This document shows positions 34,462-44,100 of a stretch of 64,000 nucleotides of DNA, piece after piece. The DNA lies in the NCBI RefSeq assembly GCF_049532965.1, contig NZ_CP186694.1, positions 310,001 to 374,000 on the forward strand, in the 5' to 3' direction. Both the position numbers and the translations under genes were made by a program. This stretch comes from Roseateles sp049532965 (GTDB lineage: Bacteria > Pseudomonadota > Gammaproteobacteria > Burkholderiales > Burkholderiaceae_C). Each line of letters starts with the position of its first letter. The stretch's first letter is position 1. The notes beneath the pieces were generated by a model. That model saw only the letters and a program-made list of their open reading frames with translations, had not been told where the DNA came from and ran no database searches.

Positions 34462-35793
34462 ATGTGTCCGCTTGGCCTGTTCCTGTCGCTGTTCCATCGC
34501 CTGCCGCGCTGGCTCCTGGCCGCGCTGGCGCTGGGAATGCTGTGCCTCGCCCCGGTCGCACGCGCGCAGACCGCCATCGTCATCGGCGGGGCGCTGCGCA
34601 TGGACAACGATGCCGTCTGGCAGCGCATCGTCGACGAGGCCGGCGGCCCGGGACAGGCGCACTTCGCCGTGCTCGCCACCGCCGCCGCCAACCCGGAACT
34701 CTCCGCGAGGCTCATCATCGACGCGCTCCAGCGCCACGGCGCCCAGGCCGAGCACATCCCCGTCGCGCCGCGTCTCGAAGGCGTCGACCTGCAGAAGAAC
34801 CTGAACGATCCCGAACTGATCGCCCGGGTCCGCGCCGCCAACGCGGTCTTTTTCTCCGGCGGCGCGCAGGGCTTCATCGTCGACACGCTCCAACCCAACG
34901 GCCAGCGGACCGAGATGCTCGATGCCATCTGGGACGTCTACCGGCGTGGCGGCGTCGTGGCCGGCACCAGCGCCGGCGCGGCGATCATGAGCCGCGTGAT
35001 GTTCCGCGACGCGCTCAACGTCATGGAGGTGATGCGCGGTACCTTGCGCGAGGGCCAGGAGATCGACCGCGGCCTGGGCTTCGTCGGCGACGAGCTGTTC
35101 GTCGACCAGCACTTCCTCAAGCGCGGCCGCATCGGCCGCATGCTGCCGTTGATGCTCGCCAAGGGATATCGCTTCGGGCTGGGCGTCGAGGAGAACAGCG
35201 CCGCCGTCGTCCGCGGCGCTCGCATCGACATCGTCGGCGGCCGTGGTGCGCTGCTCGTGGACCTGCGGGAGGCGCGCAGCGATCCGTCGCTCGGGATGTT
35301 CAACTTGCGCGGCGCGCGGCTCAGCTACCTCGACCACGGCGACCGCCACGACCTGCGCAGCGGCGTCACCGAGCCCGCGCCCCACAAGAGCGTTGCAGGC
35401 GCACCCGTGCCGATCCGCGCGTCCGCCATGGGCGAGCCGATGCCGTCACGAGGACCGGTGGACACCTTCCAGCCGGACATCCTCGGCGACAACCGCATCG
35501 TCCAGGCGATGACGGAACTGCTGAGCTCACCCGCCACCGAGGTGCGCGCGATGGCGGCGCGCATCCGGCCCGGCGCCACCGCCGACCGCGACCGCACCGG
35601 TTTCGTCTTCCGCCTGTACCGCGGCGCGGGAACGCAGGGATGGATCGCTCCCGCCGGCGACAGGAAGGAGGCGACCCTGCTGGACGTGCGCCTGGACATC
35701 CGTCCCGTGCGTCTGCCCGACCCGGGCGCCGCCACACCCGCGACGAACGCCTCGCCCGCCGCGACGATGATCGCGCCCGCCGGCCTGCGCTGA
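34462..35793 (+). CDS. Exported cyanophycinase-like S51 peptidase
   Basis: The product is 443 residues with a signal peptide (cleavage near ARA-QT). It belongs to peptidase family S51: the nucleophile elbow GTSAGAAIMS follows NAVFFSGGAQG, and FVDQHFLKRGRIGRM is typical of cyanophycinases, which hydrolyse the Asp-Arg polymer cyanophycin. Length exceeds the ~270-residue core: the last ~150 residues form an extra C-terminal region. No cyanophycin synthetase is seen in the window, and the export signal fits use of an external polymer. The start lacks a good ribosome-binding site. Confidence 0.8.
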   Translation: MCPLGLFLSLFHRLPRWLLAALALGMLCLAPVARAQTAIVIGGALRMDNDAVWQRIVDEAGGPGQAHFAVLATAAANPELSARLIIDALQRHGAQAEHIPVAPRLEGVDLQKNLNDPELIARVRAANAVFFSGGAQGFIVDTLQPNGQRTEMLDAIWDVYRRGGVVAGTSAGAAIMSRVMFRDALNVMEVMRGTLREGQEIDRGLGFVGDELFVDQHFLKRGRIGRMLPLMLAKGYRFGLGVEENSAAVVRGARIDIVGGRGALLVDLREARSDPSLGMFNLRGARLSYLDHGDRHDLRSGVTEPAPHKSVAGAPVPIRASAMGEPMPSRGPVDTFQPDILGDNRIVQAMTELLSSPATEVRAMAARIRPGATADRDRTGFVFRLYRGAGTQGWIAPAGDRKEATLLDVRLDIRPVRLPDPGAATPATNASPAATMIAPAGLR

Positions 35794-35797
35794 GCGG

Positions 35798-37714
35798 CTA
35801 TCCGTGCAGCGCCTCGGCGATGAAGTGCCGAGGCACCTTGGGCTTGGGCACGCGCACGCTGAACCAGCGCCGCACGTCCTGCTCCAGCCCGATGCCGTGC
35901 ATGAAGTTGTAGAGCGCCTTCTTGAGCGCATCGCCCATCGCGTCGTGGTCGGTGCCGGTCGGGTCGATGAAGCCGACGTCGTTCTTCGCGAACGGCGACG
36001 GCGGTAGCGGCAGCAACTCCACGCCGAAGGCCGCCGGGTCCTGCCCGACCGGCGAATGGACCGTGCAGGCGAAGCGGTGGAAGAAGCCGCTCTGGATGCA
36101 GCCGTTCTCGAACAGCTGCCGCACGTACTCGAGCGCGTCCACGGTGTCCTGCACCGTCTGGGTCGGGAAGCCGTACATCAGGTAGGCATGGACCAGGATG
36201 CCGGCCTCGGTGAAGGCGCGCGTCACGCGCGCCACCTGCTCGACCGAGACGCCTTTCTGCATCAGCTTCAGCAGCCGGTCCGACGCCACCTCCAGCCCGC
36301 CGCTGATCGCGATGCAGCCGCTGTCGGCGAGCAACTGGCAGAGCTCCGGCGTGAAGGTCTTCTCGAAGCGCACGTTGCCCCACCAGCTGATGGAGACGCC
36401 GCGATCGATCAATTCCTGCGCCAGCGCGCGCAGCACCTTCGGCGGCGCGGCCTCGTCAACGAAGTGGAAGCCCGTCTGCCCGGTCTCCGCGACGATCGCC
36501 TCGATGCGGTCCACCAGCGTCTTCGCCGAGGCCGCCTCGTAGCGGGAGATGTAGTCCAGCGTGATGTCGCAGAAGCTGCACTTCTTCCAGTAGCACCCGT
36601 GCGCGACCGTCAGCTTGTTCCAGCGCCCATCGCTCCACAGCCGGTTCATCGGGTTGAGCATGTCCAGCAGCGACAGGTAGTCGTGCAGCGGCAGGCCCTC
36701 CCAGGTCGGCGTGCCGACGTCCTCGAAGGGCACGTCCGGCTCCACGAAGTTGATGTAGCGGACCTGGCCCGCCTGCTCGCCTTCGTCCTCACGGACGAAG
36801 CACCGCACCAGCCGCTGGCGGCTGCGCTTGCCGGCGAGGTGCTCCAGCAATGCCAGCAACGGGCGTTCCCCCGCGTCCAGCGTCACGAAGTCGACGTAGT
36901 CGAACAGCCGCGGCTCCGCCAGCTCGCGCAACTCGGTGTTGACGAAGCCGCCACCGAACAGCACCCGGATGTGGGGCCGCTCGCGCTTGATCGTCTGTCC
37001 GATCCGCAGCGCCGCATAGACCGCGCCGGGGAAGGGCGCCGACAGCAGCACCACATCGGGCTGCTCGGCGTCGATCGCCGCCAGCGTCAGCTCGCGCAGC
37101 AGCTCGTCGACCAGGTTGGGCGGTGCACTCAGCGCGTCATGCAGCGGATCGAAGGTCGGCTGGCTCGTCGCCAGCTGTTCGGCGTAGCGCACGAACTCGA
37201 AACGAGGGTCGACCGATTCGCGCAGCACGTCGGCGAGGTCGTTCAGGTACAGCGTCGCCAGGTGGCGCGCGCGGTCCTGCAGCCCCAGCGCGCCGAACGC
37301 CCAGGCCAGTGGATCCTCGCCGTCATCGGCCACGTAGACGTCCAGCGACTGGAAGCGCGAGCCCTCGGGCAGGAAGGTCCTCGTGTTGATGCGGTGGGCC
37401 AATGTCGGATCGCGGCCCTGCAGGAACGCGATCGTCGGCGCGATGGTGGCGAGGTAGCGGTCGAAGGACTCGTCGAACAGACGCGAGGCCAGGCCGCGGT
37501 CCGGCAGCGGAATCGCCCGCACGGCGTCGCGCACCCGCCGCAGGCCGTCGCGCGAGAACAGCTTCAGCACCAGTCCCAGCGCCAGATCGCGCTGCGCCGC
37601 CTGGACGCCGCGCGAGCGCAGGAAGCCCGTCAGGTAGGCGGTGGACGGGTAGGGCGTGTTGAGCTGCGTCATCGGCGGGATGAGCGACAGCACGCGGGGC
37701 GCGGCAGCGGACAT
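35798..37714 (-). CDS. B12-binding radical SAM protein
   Basis: The product is 638 residues. The N-terminal half has a cobalamin-binding-like Rossmann region (DVVLLSAPFPGAVYAALRIG, FGGGFVNTELREL). The radical SAM domain begins at VAHGCYWKKCSFCD. The cluster cysteines are spaced CX4CX2C instead of the canonical CX3CX2C. Later motifs (FVDEAAPPKVLRAL, ISGGLEVASDRLLKLMQKG, YLMYGFPTQT) match the TIM barrel. The substrate is unknown. The ATG chosen begins MSAAAPRVLSLIPP. It ends 4 bases after the convergent cyanophycinase gene, and the HU terminator lies just upstream. Confidence 0.82.
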   Translation of the reverse strand: MSAAAPRVLSLIPPMTQLNTPYPSTAYLTGFLRSRGVQAAQRDLALGLVLKLFSRDGLRRVRDAVRAIPLPDRGLASRLFDESFDRYLATIAPTIAFLQGRDPTLAHRINTRTFLPEGSRFQSLDVYVADDGEDPLAWAFGALGLQDRARHLATLYLNDLADVLRESVDPRFEFVRYAEQLATSQPTFDPLHDALSAPPNLVDELLRELTLAAIDAEQPDVVLLSAPFPGAVYAALRIGQTIKRERPHIRVLFGGGFVNTELRELAEPRLFDYVDFVTLDAGERPLLALLEHLAGKRSRQRLVRCFVREDEGEQAGQVRYINFVEPDVPFEDVGTPTWEGLPLHDYLSLLDMLNPMNRLWSDGRWNKLTVAHGCYWKKCSFCDITLDYISRYEAASAKTLVDRIEAIVAETGQTGFHFVDEAAPPKVLRALAQELIDRGVSISWWGNVRFEKTFTPELCQLLADSGCIAISGGLEVASDRLLKLMQKGVSVEQVARVTRAFTEAGILVHAYLMYGFPTQTVQDTVDALEYVRQLFENGCIQSGFFHRFACTVHSPVGQDPAAFGVELLPLPPSPFAKNDVGFIDPTGTDHDAMGDALKKALYNFMHGIGLEQDVRRWFSVRVPKPKVPRHFIAEALHG

Positions 37715-37730
37715 GGGCAGGACTGTAGGA

Positions 37731-37762
37731 CCAAAAAAACAAACCCGGCAGAGCCGGGCTTG
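37731..37762 (-). terminator. Rho-independent terminator of the HU gene
   Basis: On the minus strand a stem AAGCCCGGC / GCCGGGTTT with a 3-base loop (one G-T pair) is followed by GTTTTTTT. It lies about 50 bases after the HU stop codon and upstream of the radical SAM gene. Confidence 0.9.
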
Positions 37763-37812
37763 TTCGGGACCGCGCGGGCAGGGCCCCGCGGTCGGCATGC
37801 GTCAGAAGTGGG

Positions 37813-38172
37813 TTACTTCTTGGCGGCCTTCTTGGCCGGCTTGGCAGCGGCCTTGGCGGCCTTGGCCGGCTTGGCGGCAGCCTTGCGAGCGGCGGCCTTC
37901 GGGTCCACGGCGGCCTTGAAGCCGGCGCCCGGGGTGAACTTCGGCAGCTTGGCAGCGGCGATCTTGATCTTGTCGCCGGTGCTGGGGTTCACGCCGGTGC
38001 GGGCGGCGCGCGAGTGCTGCTTGAAGGAGCCAAAGCCCGGGATGGACACGGCGCCGCCCTTCTTCACCGTGGAGACCACGGCGTCCAGCAGCGTTTCCAG
38101 GATGCGGCCGGCTTCGGCCTTGGTCAGTTCGTGCTTGGAAGCCAGGTGTTCGATCAGTTCGGTCTTGTTCAT
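37813..38172 (-). CDS. hupB: HU-family DNA-binding protein with H1-like tail
   Basis: The product is 119 residues. The first ~90 are a normal HU/IHF fold (MNKTELIEHLA; GFGSFKQHSRAARTGVNPSTG). The last ~30 are a lysine/alanine/proline tail (KAAAKPAKAA repeats) resembling eukaryotic H1 tails, a form found in several betaproteobacteria. It would compact the nucleoid and bend DNA. A strong terminator follows. The 257-base upstream gap has no other gene and should hold its promoter. Confidence 0.92.
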   Translation of the reverse strand: MNKTELIEHLASKHELTKAEAGRILETLLDAVVSTVKKGGAVSIPGFGSFKQHSRAARTGVNPSTGDKIKIAAAKLPKFTPGAGFKAAVDPKAAARKAAAKPAKAAKAAAKPAKKAAKK

Positions 38173-38429
38173 TCGTTGACTCTGCAAGTTAAGGCCCGGC
38201 TGTCGCCGGACGGCGCGTATTGTGCGCGAGAAATCGCGTGCGCATCCCCGGGTTGCCCCGCAAATCATCGATGAAATCGCCCATCCGGGGTCACGTCTTG
38301 CGCAATCGCCCTGTTGATCGGGGTTTGCGCCGATCTTGTGAGCGCTTGCAACGGTCCTTCGACGGTGCGCGCCAGCGATCGGCGACGACAGTGCCGGGTC
38401 GTGCCCGGCAATTTGTCACACCTCGCGCC

Positions 38430-38996
38430 TCAGGACACGAGCAGGCGATGGACGAGGTCCGGCGTGCTGGCCGCGCCGTATTTCTTCATCAGCCGTGCGC
38501 GGTACACGTCCACGGTGCGCGGACTCACGCCCAGCTTCTTGCCGATCAGCTTGCTGGTCAGCCCCTCGATCAGCAGCGCGGCGATCTCGCGTTCGCGCGC
38601 GGTCAGGTCGGCCTTCAGCTGGCGGGTGGCGGACAGGTCCTCGAAGCTCCAGATGCCGCTGGCATGCGGCTGGGACGGGTCCAGCGCCCGGCCCGACACA
38701 TGGCACCAGAACAGCTCCCCGGCTCGCGCACCGCCGACGCGCTTCATCACGCGCTCGTCGGCGTAATAGCCGCTCGCATCCAGGCTGGCGATGATGCGCT
38801 CGCCGGTCCGCTCGAACTCCGCGGTCGTGGGATACAACAAGGCCAGGCTGCGATCGATCAACTGCTCCCGCTGCGCGCCGAACATGTCCAGCAGCAGGCG
38901 GTTGCAGTCCTTGATCAGGCGGTTCTCCGACAGGACCAGACCGATCGGGGCAAGGTCGAACGCGGTGCGGTAGTCCAGGCTCACGGCGGCGCTCAC
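38430..38996 (-). CDS. PAS-LuxR transcriptional regulator
   Basis: The product is 188 residues: one PAS domain (about 8-115, FDLAPIGLVLSENRLIKDCN) and a LuxR-type helix-turn-helix (LTAREREIAALLIEGLTSK; GVSPRTVDVYRARLMKKYGA). It has no receiver domain. The GTG start overlaps the thioesterase stop as GTGA, so the two are translationally coupled. The target is unknown; the divergent CoA-transferase operon is a candidate by position. The ligand bound by the PAS domain is unknown. Confidence 0.85.
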   Translation of the reverse strand: MSAAVSLDYRTAFDLAPIGLVLSENRLIKDCNRLLLDMFGAQREQLIDRSLALLYPTTAEFERTGERIIASLDASGYYADERVMKRVGGARAGELFWCHVSGRALDPSQPHASGIWSFEDLSATRQLKADLTAREREIAALLIEGLTSKLIGKKLGVSPRTVDVYRARLMKKYGAASTPDLVHRLLVS

Positions 38997-39400
38997 AGCA
39001 GGGCGTAGGTCGTCGTGGACTGCACGGCCAGCCGGCCCTGCGCGTCGAGCAGGTCGATCTGCCCGAATGCCAGGTTCTTGCCGCGGCGCAGCAGCCGCGC
39101 CTCGATCGTGCACGCATCGCCGGAGAGCGGGCGGATGAAGGTCGACTGCAACTGCACCGTCGTCATCGGGCGGAACTCGCCCAGCTCGCTCATCATCAGC
39201 AAGACCATTGCGGTGTCCGCAGCGGCCATCGAGGCCTGGCCGCACATCACGCCGCCGACATGGACCAGGTCCGGCGCCACCGGCATCGTCAGCCGCAGCA
39301 GGCCTTCTTCCGCATGGACGGGTTCCAGCCGCAGTGCGACGATCCACGGCGCGAAGATGCGGGGAATCTGCTCGCGCAGTTCGTCGAGGCTCATGGTCAT
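38993..39400 (-). CDS. PaaI-type hotdog thioesterase
   Basis: The product is 135 residues, a single hotdog domain with GGVMCGQASMAAADTAM as the active-site helix region. Members hydrolyse acyl-CoA or aryl-CoA thioesters. AAGGAAG stands just before the first ATG (MTMSLDE); a second ATG 6 bases in is possible. It is coupled to the PAS-LuxR gene and divergent from scoA, so the pair may buffer CoA thioesters in 3-ketoacid metabolism (inference). Confidence 0.85.
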   Translation of the reverse strand: MTMSLDELREQIPRIFAPWIVALRLEPVHAEEGLLRLTMPVAPDLVHVGGVMCGQASMAAADTAMVLLMMSELGEFRPMTTVQLQSTFIRPLSGDACTIEARLLRRGKNLAFGQIDLLDAQGRLAVQSTTTYALL

Positions 39401-39507
39401 CGGCTTCCTTGTGGGGGCCAGGCACCGGGCGTGCCGGCGCCGGCGCGTGAGGGGTGAGGGCCTGGTGAGGGCGCGGGTGGGGTGGCGGGATGATGCTTAA
39501 TCAATTC

Positions 39508-39536
39508 TACGTAGCGCTTACGTAATGTCTTACGTA
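39508..39536. promoter_or_regulatory. Triple TACGTA array between thioesterase and scoA
   Basis: TACGTA occurs at 39508, 39519 and 39531, spaced 11 and 12 bases, about one helical turn apart. The middle copy is within TTACGTAA and the outer copies are set in a larger inverted frame (TTCTACGTA ... TACGTAGCAGAA). It sits 57 bases before the scoA ATG in the divergent gap, so it looks like an operator for a dimeric regulator. Confidence 0.55.
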
Positions 39537-39592
39537 GCAGAATGGCCGGCTGGTTCTGGACCCCGTGCATCAACGGAAGCAGGAGACATCGG

Positions 39593-40294
39593 ATGAACAA
39601 GCTTTTCCCCAGTGCCCATGCGGCATTGGACGGCATCGTGGCGGACGGCCAGTTGCTGGCCGTCGGCGGCTTCGGCCTGTGCGGCATCCCGGAGGCGCTG
39701 ATCGCGGCGCTGCGGGACAGCGGCGTCAAGGGGCTGACCGTGATCAGCAACAACGCGGGCGTGGATGGCTTCGGCCTGGGCCAACTGCTGGAGACGCGGC
39801 AGATCCGCAAGATGATCTCGAGCTACGTCGGCGAGAACAAGGAGTTCGAGCGCCAGTACCTGGCCAACGAACTGGAACTGGAGTTCACGCCGCAGGGCAC
39901 GCTGGCCGAGAAGCTGCGGGCGGGGGGCGCGGGCATTCCGGCCTTCTTCACGCGGACCGGTGTCGGCACGATCGTTGCGGAGGGGAAGGAGATCCGCGAG
40001 TTCGACGGCCACCAGTACGTGATGGAGCGTGCGCTGAATCCGGATGTGGCGCTGGTCAAGGCGCACATTGCCGACAAGAGCGGCAACCTGGTGTTCCGCC
40101 GCACGGCGCGCAACTTCAACCCGGCCTGCGCGATGGCGGGCAAGGTGACGGTGGTGGAGGTGGAGCGGTTGGTCGAGGTCGGCGAGCTCGATCCGGACGC
40201 CATCCATCTGCCGGGGATCTATGTGCACCGCATCGTGCACAACCCGAATCCCGAGAAGCGCATCGAGAAGCGCACCACCCGACCCGCTGCCTGA
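39593..40294 (+). CDS. scoA: 3-oxoacid CoA-transferase subunit A
   Basis: The product is 233 residues, the alpha subunit of a two-subunit CoA-transferase (succinyl-CoA:3-ketoacid type) in ketone-body or poly-hydroxybutyrate breakdown. GGFGLCGIPEALI near the N-terminus is the CoA-binding glycine motif; GGAGIPAFFTRTGVGT and FDGHQYVMERAL are family motifs. AGGAGA 6 bases upstream fixes the ATG. It is followed by subunit B after 10 bases. An aromatic-pathway 3-oxoadipate transferase (PcaIJ) is the main alternative. Confidence 0.92.
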   Translation: MNKLFPSAHAALDGIVADGQLLAVGGFGLCGIPEALIAALRDSGVKGLTVISNNAGVDGFGLGQLLETRQIRKMISSYVGENKEFERQYLANELELEFTPQGTLAEKLRAGGAGIPAFFTRTGVGTIVAEGKEIREFDGHQYVMERALNPDVALVKAHIADKSGNLVFRRTARNFNPACAMAGKVTVVEVERLVEVGELDPDAIHLPGIYVHRIVHNPNPEKRIEKRTTRPAA

Positions 40295-40304
40295 GGAGAA
40301 CGAC

Positions 40305-40943
<639 letters not shown>

Positions 40944-41022
40944 GTCGCCGCCAGGCGCGCCGGGCTCGCGCGCGCTTCACGCTTCTCTCCTTTCCTCTCC
41001 TCGTTCTTACCGCTCGTTGACT

Positions 41023-41113
41023 CCCTCTCCCGCTTGCGGGAGAGGGCAGGGGTGAGGGTGGTGCCATAGCGCGGGGACCCTCACCCCCACCCTCTCCCGC
41101 AAGCGGGAGAGGG
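41023..41113. repeat. REP-like stem-loop pair
   Basis: Two hairpins with CCCTCTCCCGC / GCGGGAGAGGG arms (41023-41046 and 41090-41113) face each other across GGGGTGAGGGT and ACCCTCACCCCC motifs. They lie between the convergent scoB and AWR-like genes, where they could stop transcription from both sides. Confidence 0.85.
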
Positions 41114-41144
41114 AGTGAAGAGAAGGACCTCGTCAACCCAGCGA

Positions 41145-44100
41145 CTACTGATCTCGCGGCTGCTGAGCCAGCACCGCCTGATCCAGCGCCTCCAGCTCAC
41201 TGGCCGCCAGTTCGGCCAGCACACGCTCCCCATTGGCGGCGGTGACGGCGGTAGCCTGTCCGATGAAGGCGGGCCCCGCGGTGTAGCCGGTGGTGTTGAT
41301 TTCGTAGGTGTAGTAGCCGGAGACCTTCCAGCTGGCTGGCTCGTTGAGCAGCCGCGCGATCTCGGCTTCGAGCTGCGTGGTCCTCGCATCGACGCCTGCA
41401 TCGGTGCCCACGCCTGCGCTCCCCGCCGTGCCGCGGTGCGATGCTGCCCAGGGCGGCGCCGCACACTGCCGGATCATCTCGATCTCATCCCGATGGATGT
41501 TGATGGTCTCCACGACCTCCGGCCGAAGCTTGAGGCTCTCCCCGAACGACTGATTGCCGCGCACCGCGGCCTGGTTCACCTCCGCGACGAACTCGTTCAG
41601 CCGCTGCTGGCTCTGCGGCGTCTTCGCGATGTCGTTGGCGCGGGCGCCCAGGTACTCGTTGAACGACGCGGGATCGATGAACTCGACGAGCCGACGGATG
41701 TAGCCCGGATGCAGATCGCCGTGTTCGTCGACCATCCGGAGGGTGACGCTGGCCCCTTTCGGGAAGAGCGCCGCGGACGTTCCGATCAGCGGCACGCTGG
41801 GCAGGCTGACCGACTCCGGATGACCCGGGTGCCTGGCGAAGTGCCCCGGGCTGGCGGACGCCGACACCAGGCTCGCGCTGACATTGAGCGCCGACGACTG
41901 CGCCCGCGAGCGCTCCACGCCGCGCAGCCACCCGTTGGCATCGATGCGCTCGTTCTTGCCGGCCAGCAGGTGGTCACGACTGGCGCTCAGCGACGGGCCG
42001 ACGTTCCAGCCGCCCAACGAGACGCGCACCATCCCGTTGGCGATCTTGGACAGCGTGTGGCTGCTGCGCCGCTGCTCGCGCCAGTTCACGGAGACGTCGC
42101 GCTCGCGGAAGAAGCGTTCGCTGAAGTCCTGCCACAGTTGCGCTGGCGGGGCGGAACCCGCGCTGCCGGTCCGCTCGCTCTGCGCGAAGAGGAAAGCCAG
42201 CACCTCATTGGCCTTGGCGCGCCAGGAATCGGTCGGCTTGTTCGCCGCGTCGCGCTCGACGCGGGTGCGGATGATCACGCCGCTGGGTCCGCTCTTGTCG
42301 TGCGAGTACCCGTATCCGAGACCGCCGCCCAGCGATGCATGGACGGTCGACTCGCCGCCGCCGACCGCGATGCCGCCGAACACGCCGAAGCTCATGCCAT
42401 TCGATGACCGCTTGTCGATGCCCATGAACACCTCGCCGCCGTAGGACGAGGAGCCGATCTCGAGGAACGCATGGCGGCCCCGCAGCGCCTTGAAGCCCGG
42501 GCCCACGGAGAGGCCGATCATGGCCTTGAAGTCCTGCATGTTCAGCGACTGGTTGGCGTTCAGGCCGTAGGTCGCGCCGTCGAAGTAGCGGACGTTGTTG
42601 CCCAGCGGCGTGGTATCGATGACTTCGGCCAGCGCGGCCTGCATGTCGCCGCGCGAGGGACCGGCAGGCCGGATAGGGCGGCCGTCGTGGAGTTCCCGTA
42701 CCTGCGCGATGAGCGCTTCAGGCGTTGCTCCGCGGGTGCCACCCCCGCCGTCCGGGCCGGTGGCCCCGCCGGCACCGCCTCCCCGCGCCGTCTCAAGCGG
42801 TGGCGCTTCCTTGAGCCAGCGATCCAGCGTCTTCAGGTCGAGCTTCTTCAGCTCGGCAAGAAGGGGATGGCGCTTCACCGCCGCCGGATCGAGGCCCAGC
42901 CCCGGCGCCAGCGCGCCCGACGCTGTTGCGATCGCGTCGCGGTCCTGCTTCGAGGGCTTCCATTCGACCAGCCCGCCCGTCTGGGCGGTGATGTGTCGCC
43001 AGCGCGCGAGGCATTGCTGGCGCACCAGCAGTTCCCCGCGCCGCGCCGGCGGCAACACCCGCCACGTCGACAGCGCGCCAAGACGGCCCGCGGCCGCGCC
43101 CAGCGCCTCGCCCAGCGTCTGTTGAAGCTGCCGCGCTTCCGTCGACGCGAGGCCGAGGTTGGTGCCTGCCGCCGAGAAGGCGGCCGCGTTCAACGGTGAC
43201 TTCTTCATGCCGACCAGCCGCCGCGGATCGAAGGCCAGGCGCGGCTGCGCCGCACGGCGCTCCGCGCGCCGGATCCAGGTGGTGAACTTGGCCATGCGCG
43301 CCTGCGTGCGCGCGAGCGGCGTGCCTGGGCCGCTGTCGCGGTAGCCGCTTCGCCAGGCGACGTACGCGGATACCTGGGCGGGATCGCCGATCTGCGCCGC
43401 CGTGGCCATCGGATCGGCGTACAGCCGGGCCGCGCACAGCAGCGCGTTCTTCGCGTGCGTCTGGTCGTTCGCGGAGGCGGCCTGGGACCTGGCCTCGATG
43501 TGCGCGGCCGCTTGGAGGAAAGTGCGAAGAGCCTCGCGCTTCATCTCGCCCGCTTCGCCAGGGGCGCGCAGGCTCGCGTCCTCGCTCACACGGATCAGAC
43601 CGTCGAGACCGCTGCGAGTCGCGCCGAGCAGCGTGGCGGCACGCCAGGCGTGGCTCGCGGCGTCGAAGATGGTGACTGGCACTGCCGTGTCGACGTCCCG
43701 GGAGAACCCCGGCACCCGCTCGGGGACCATGGGCATCCGGCGAAGGTGCTCGAGCGCCGCCAGGGCCGCGGCCGGGTCACCGTCCGTGGCGGCGGACAGC
43801 GCTCGCGCGACCTGGAGCGACGACGCGAGCGGCGTGGGGCGCGCAAGGGGAGGGGAAGGCGGGGGAGGCGCGGCGTCGCTGGGCATCAACGCGGCGATCA
43901 GCTGTCGAGTCGCAGGTGATTCAGCGGTTCGATCGGGGGCGTGGAACAGCGCCGTCACTGCCGCGGCGAGGTCCGCGTCGCTGGCGACCACCCGCATCGC
44001 CGGAGCGGTACCCGGTGGCACGCCCATGGCGGCCGTTGCGCTGGGATGCAGTCGATCCACAAGATCGTTGGAGCGCTCGTGGATCCATTGCGCCGTAGCC

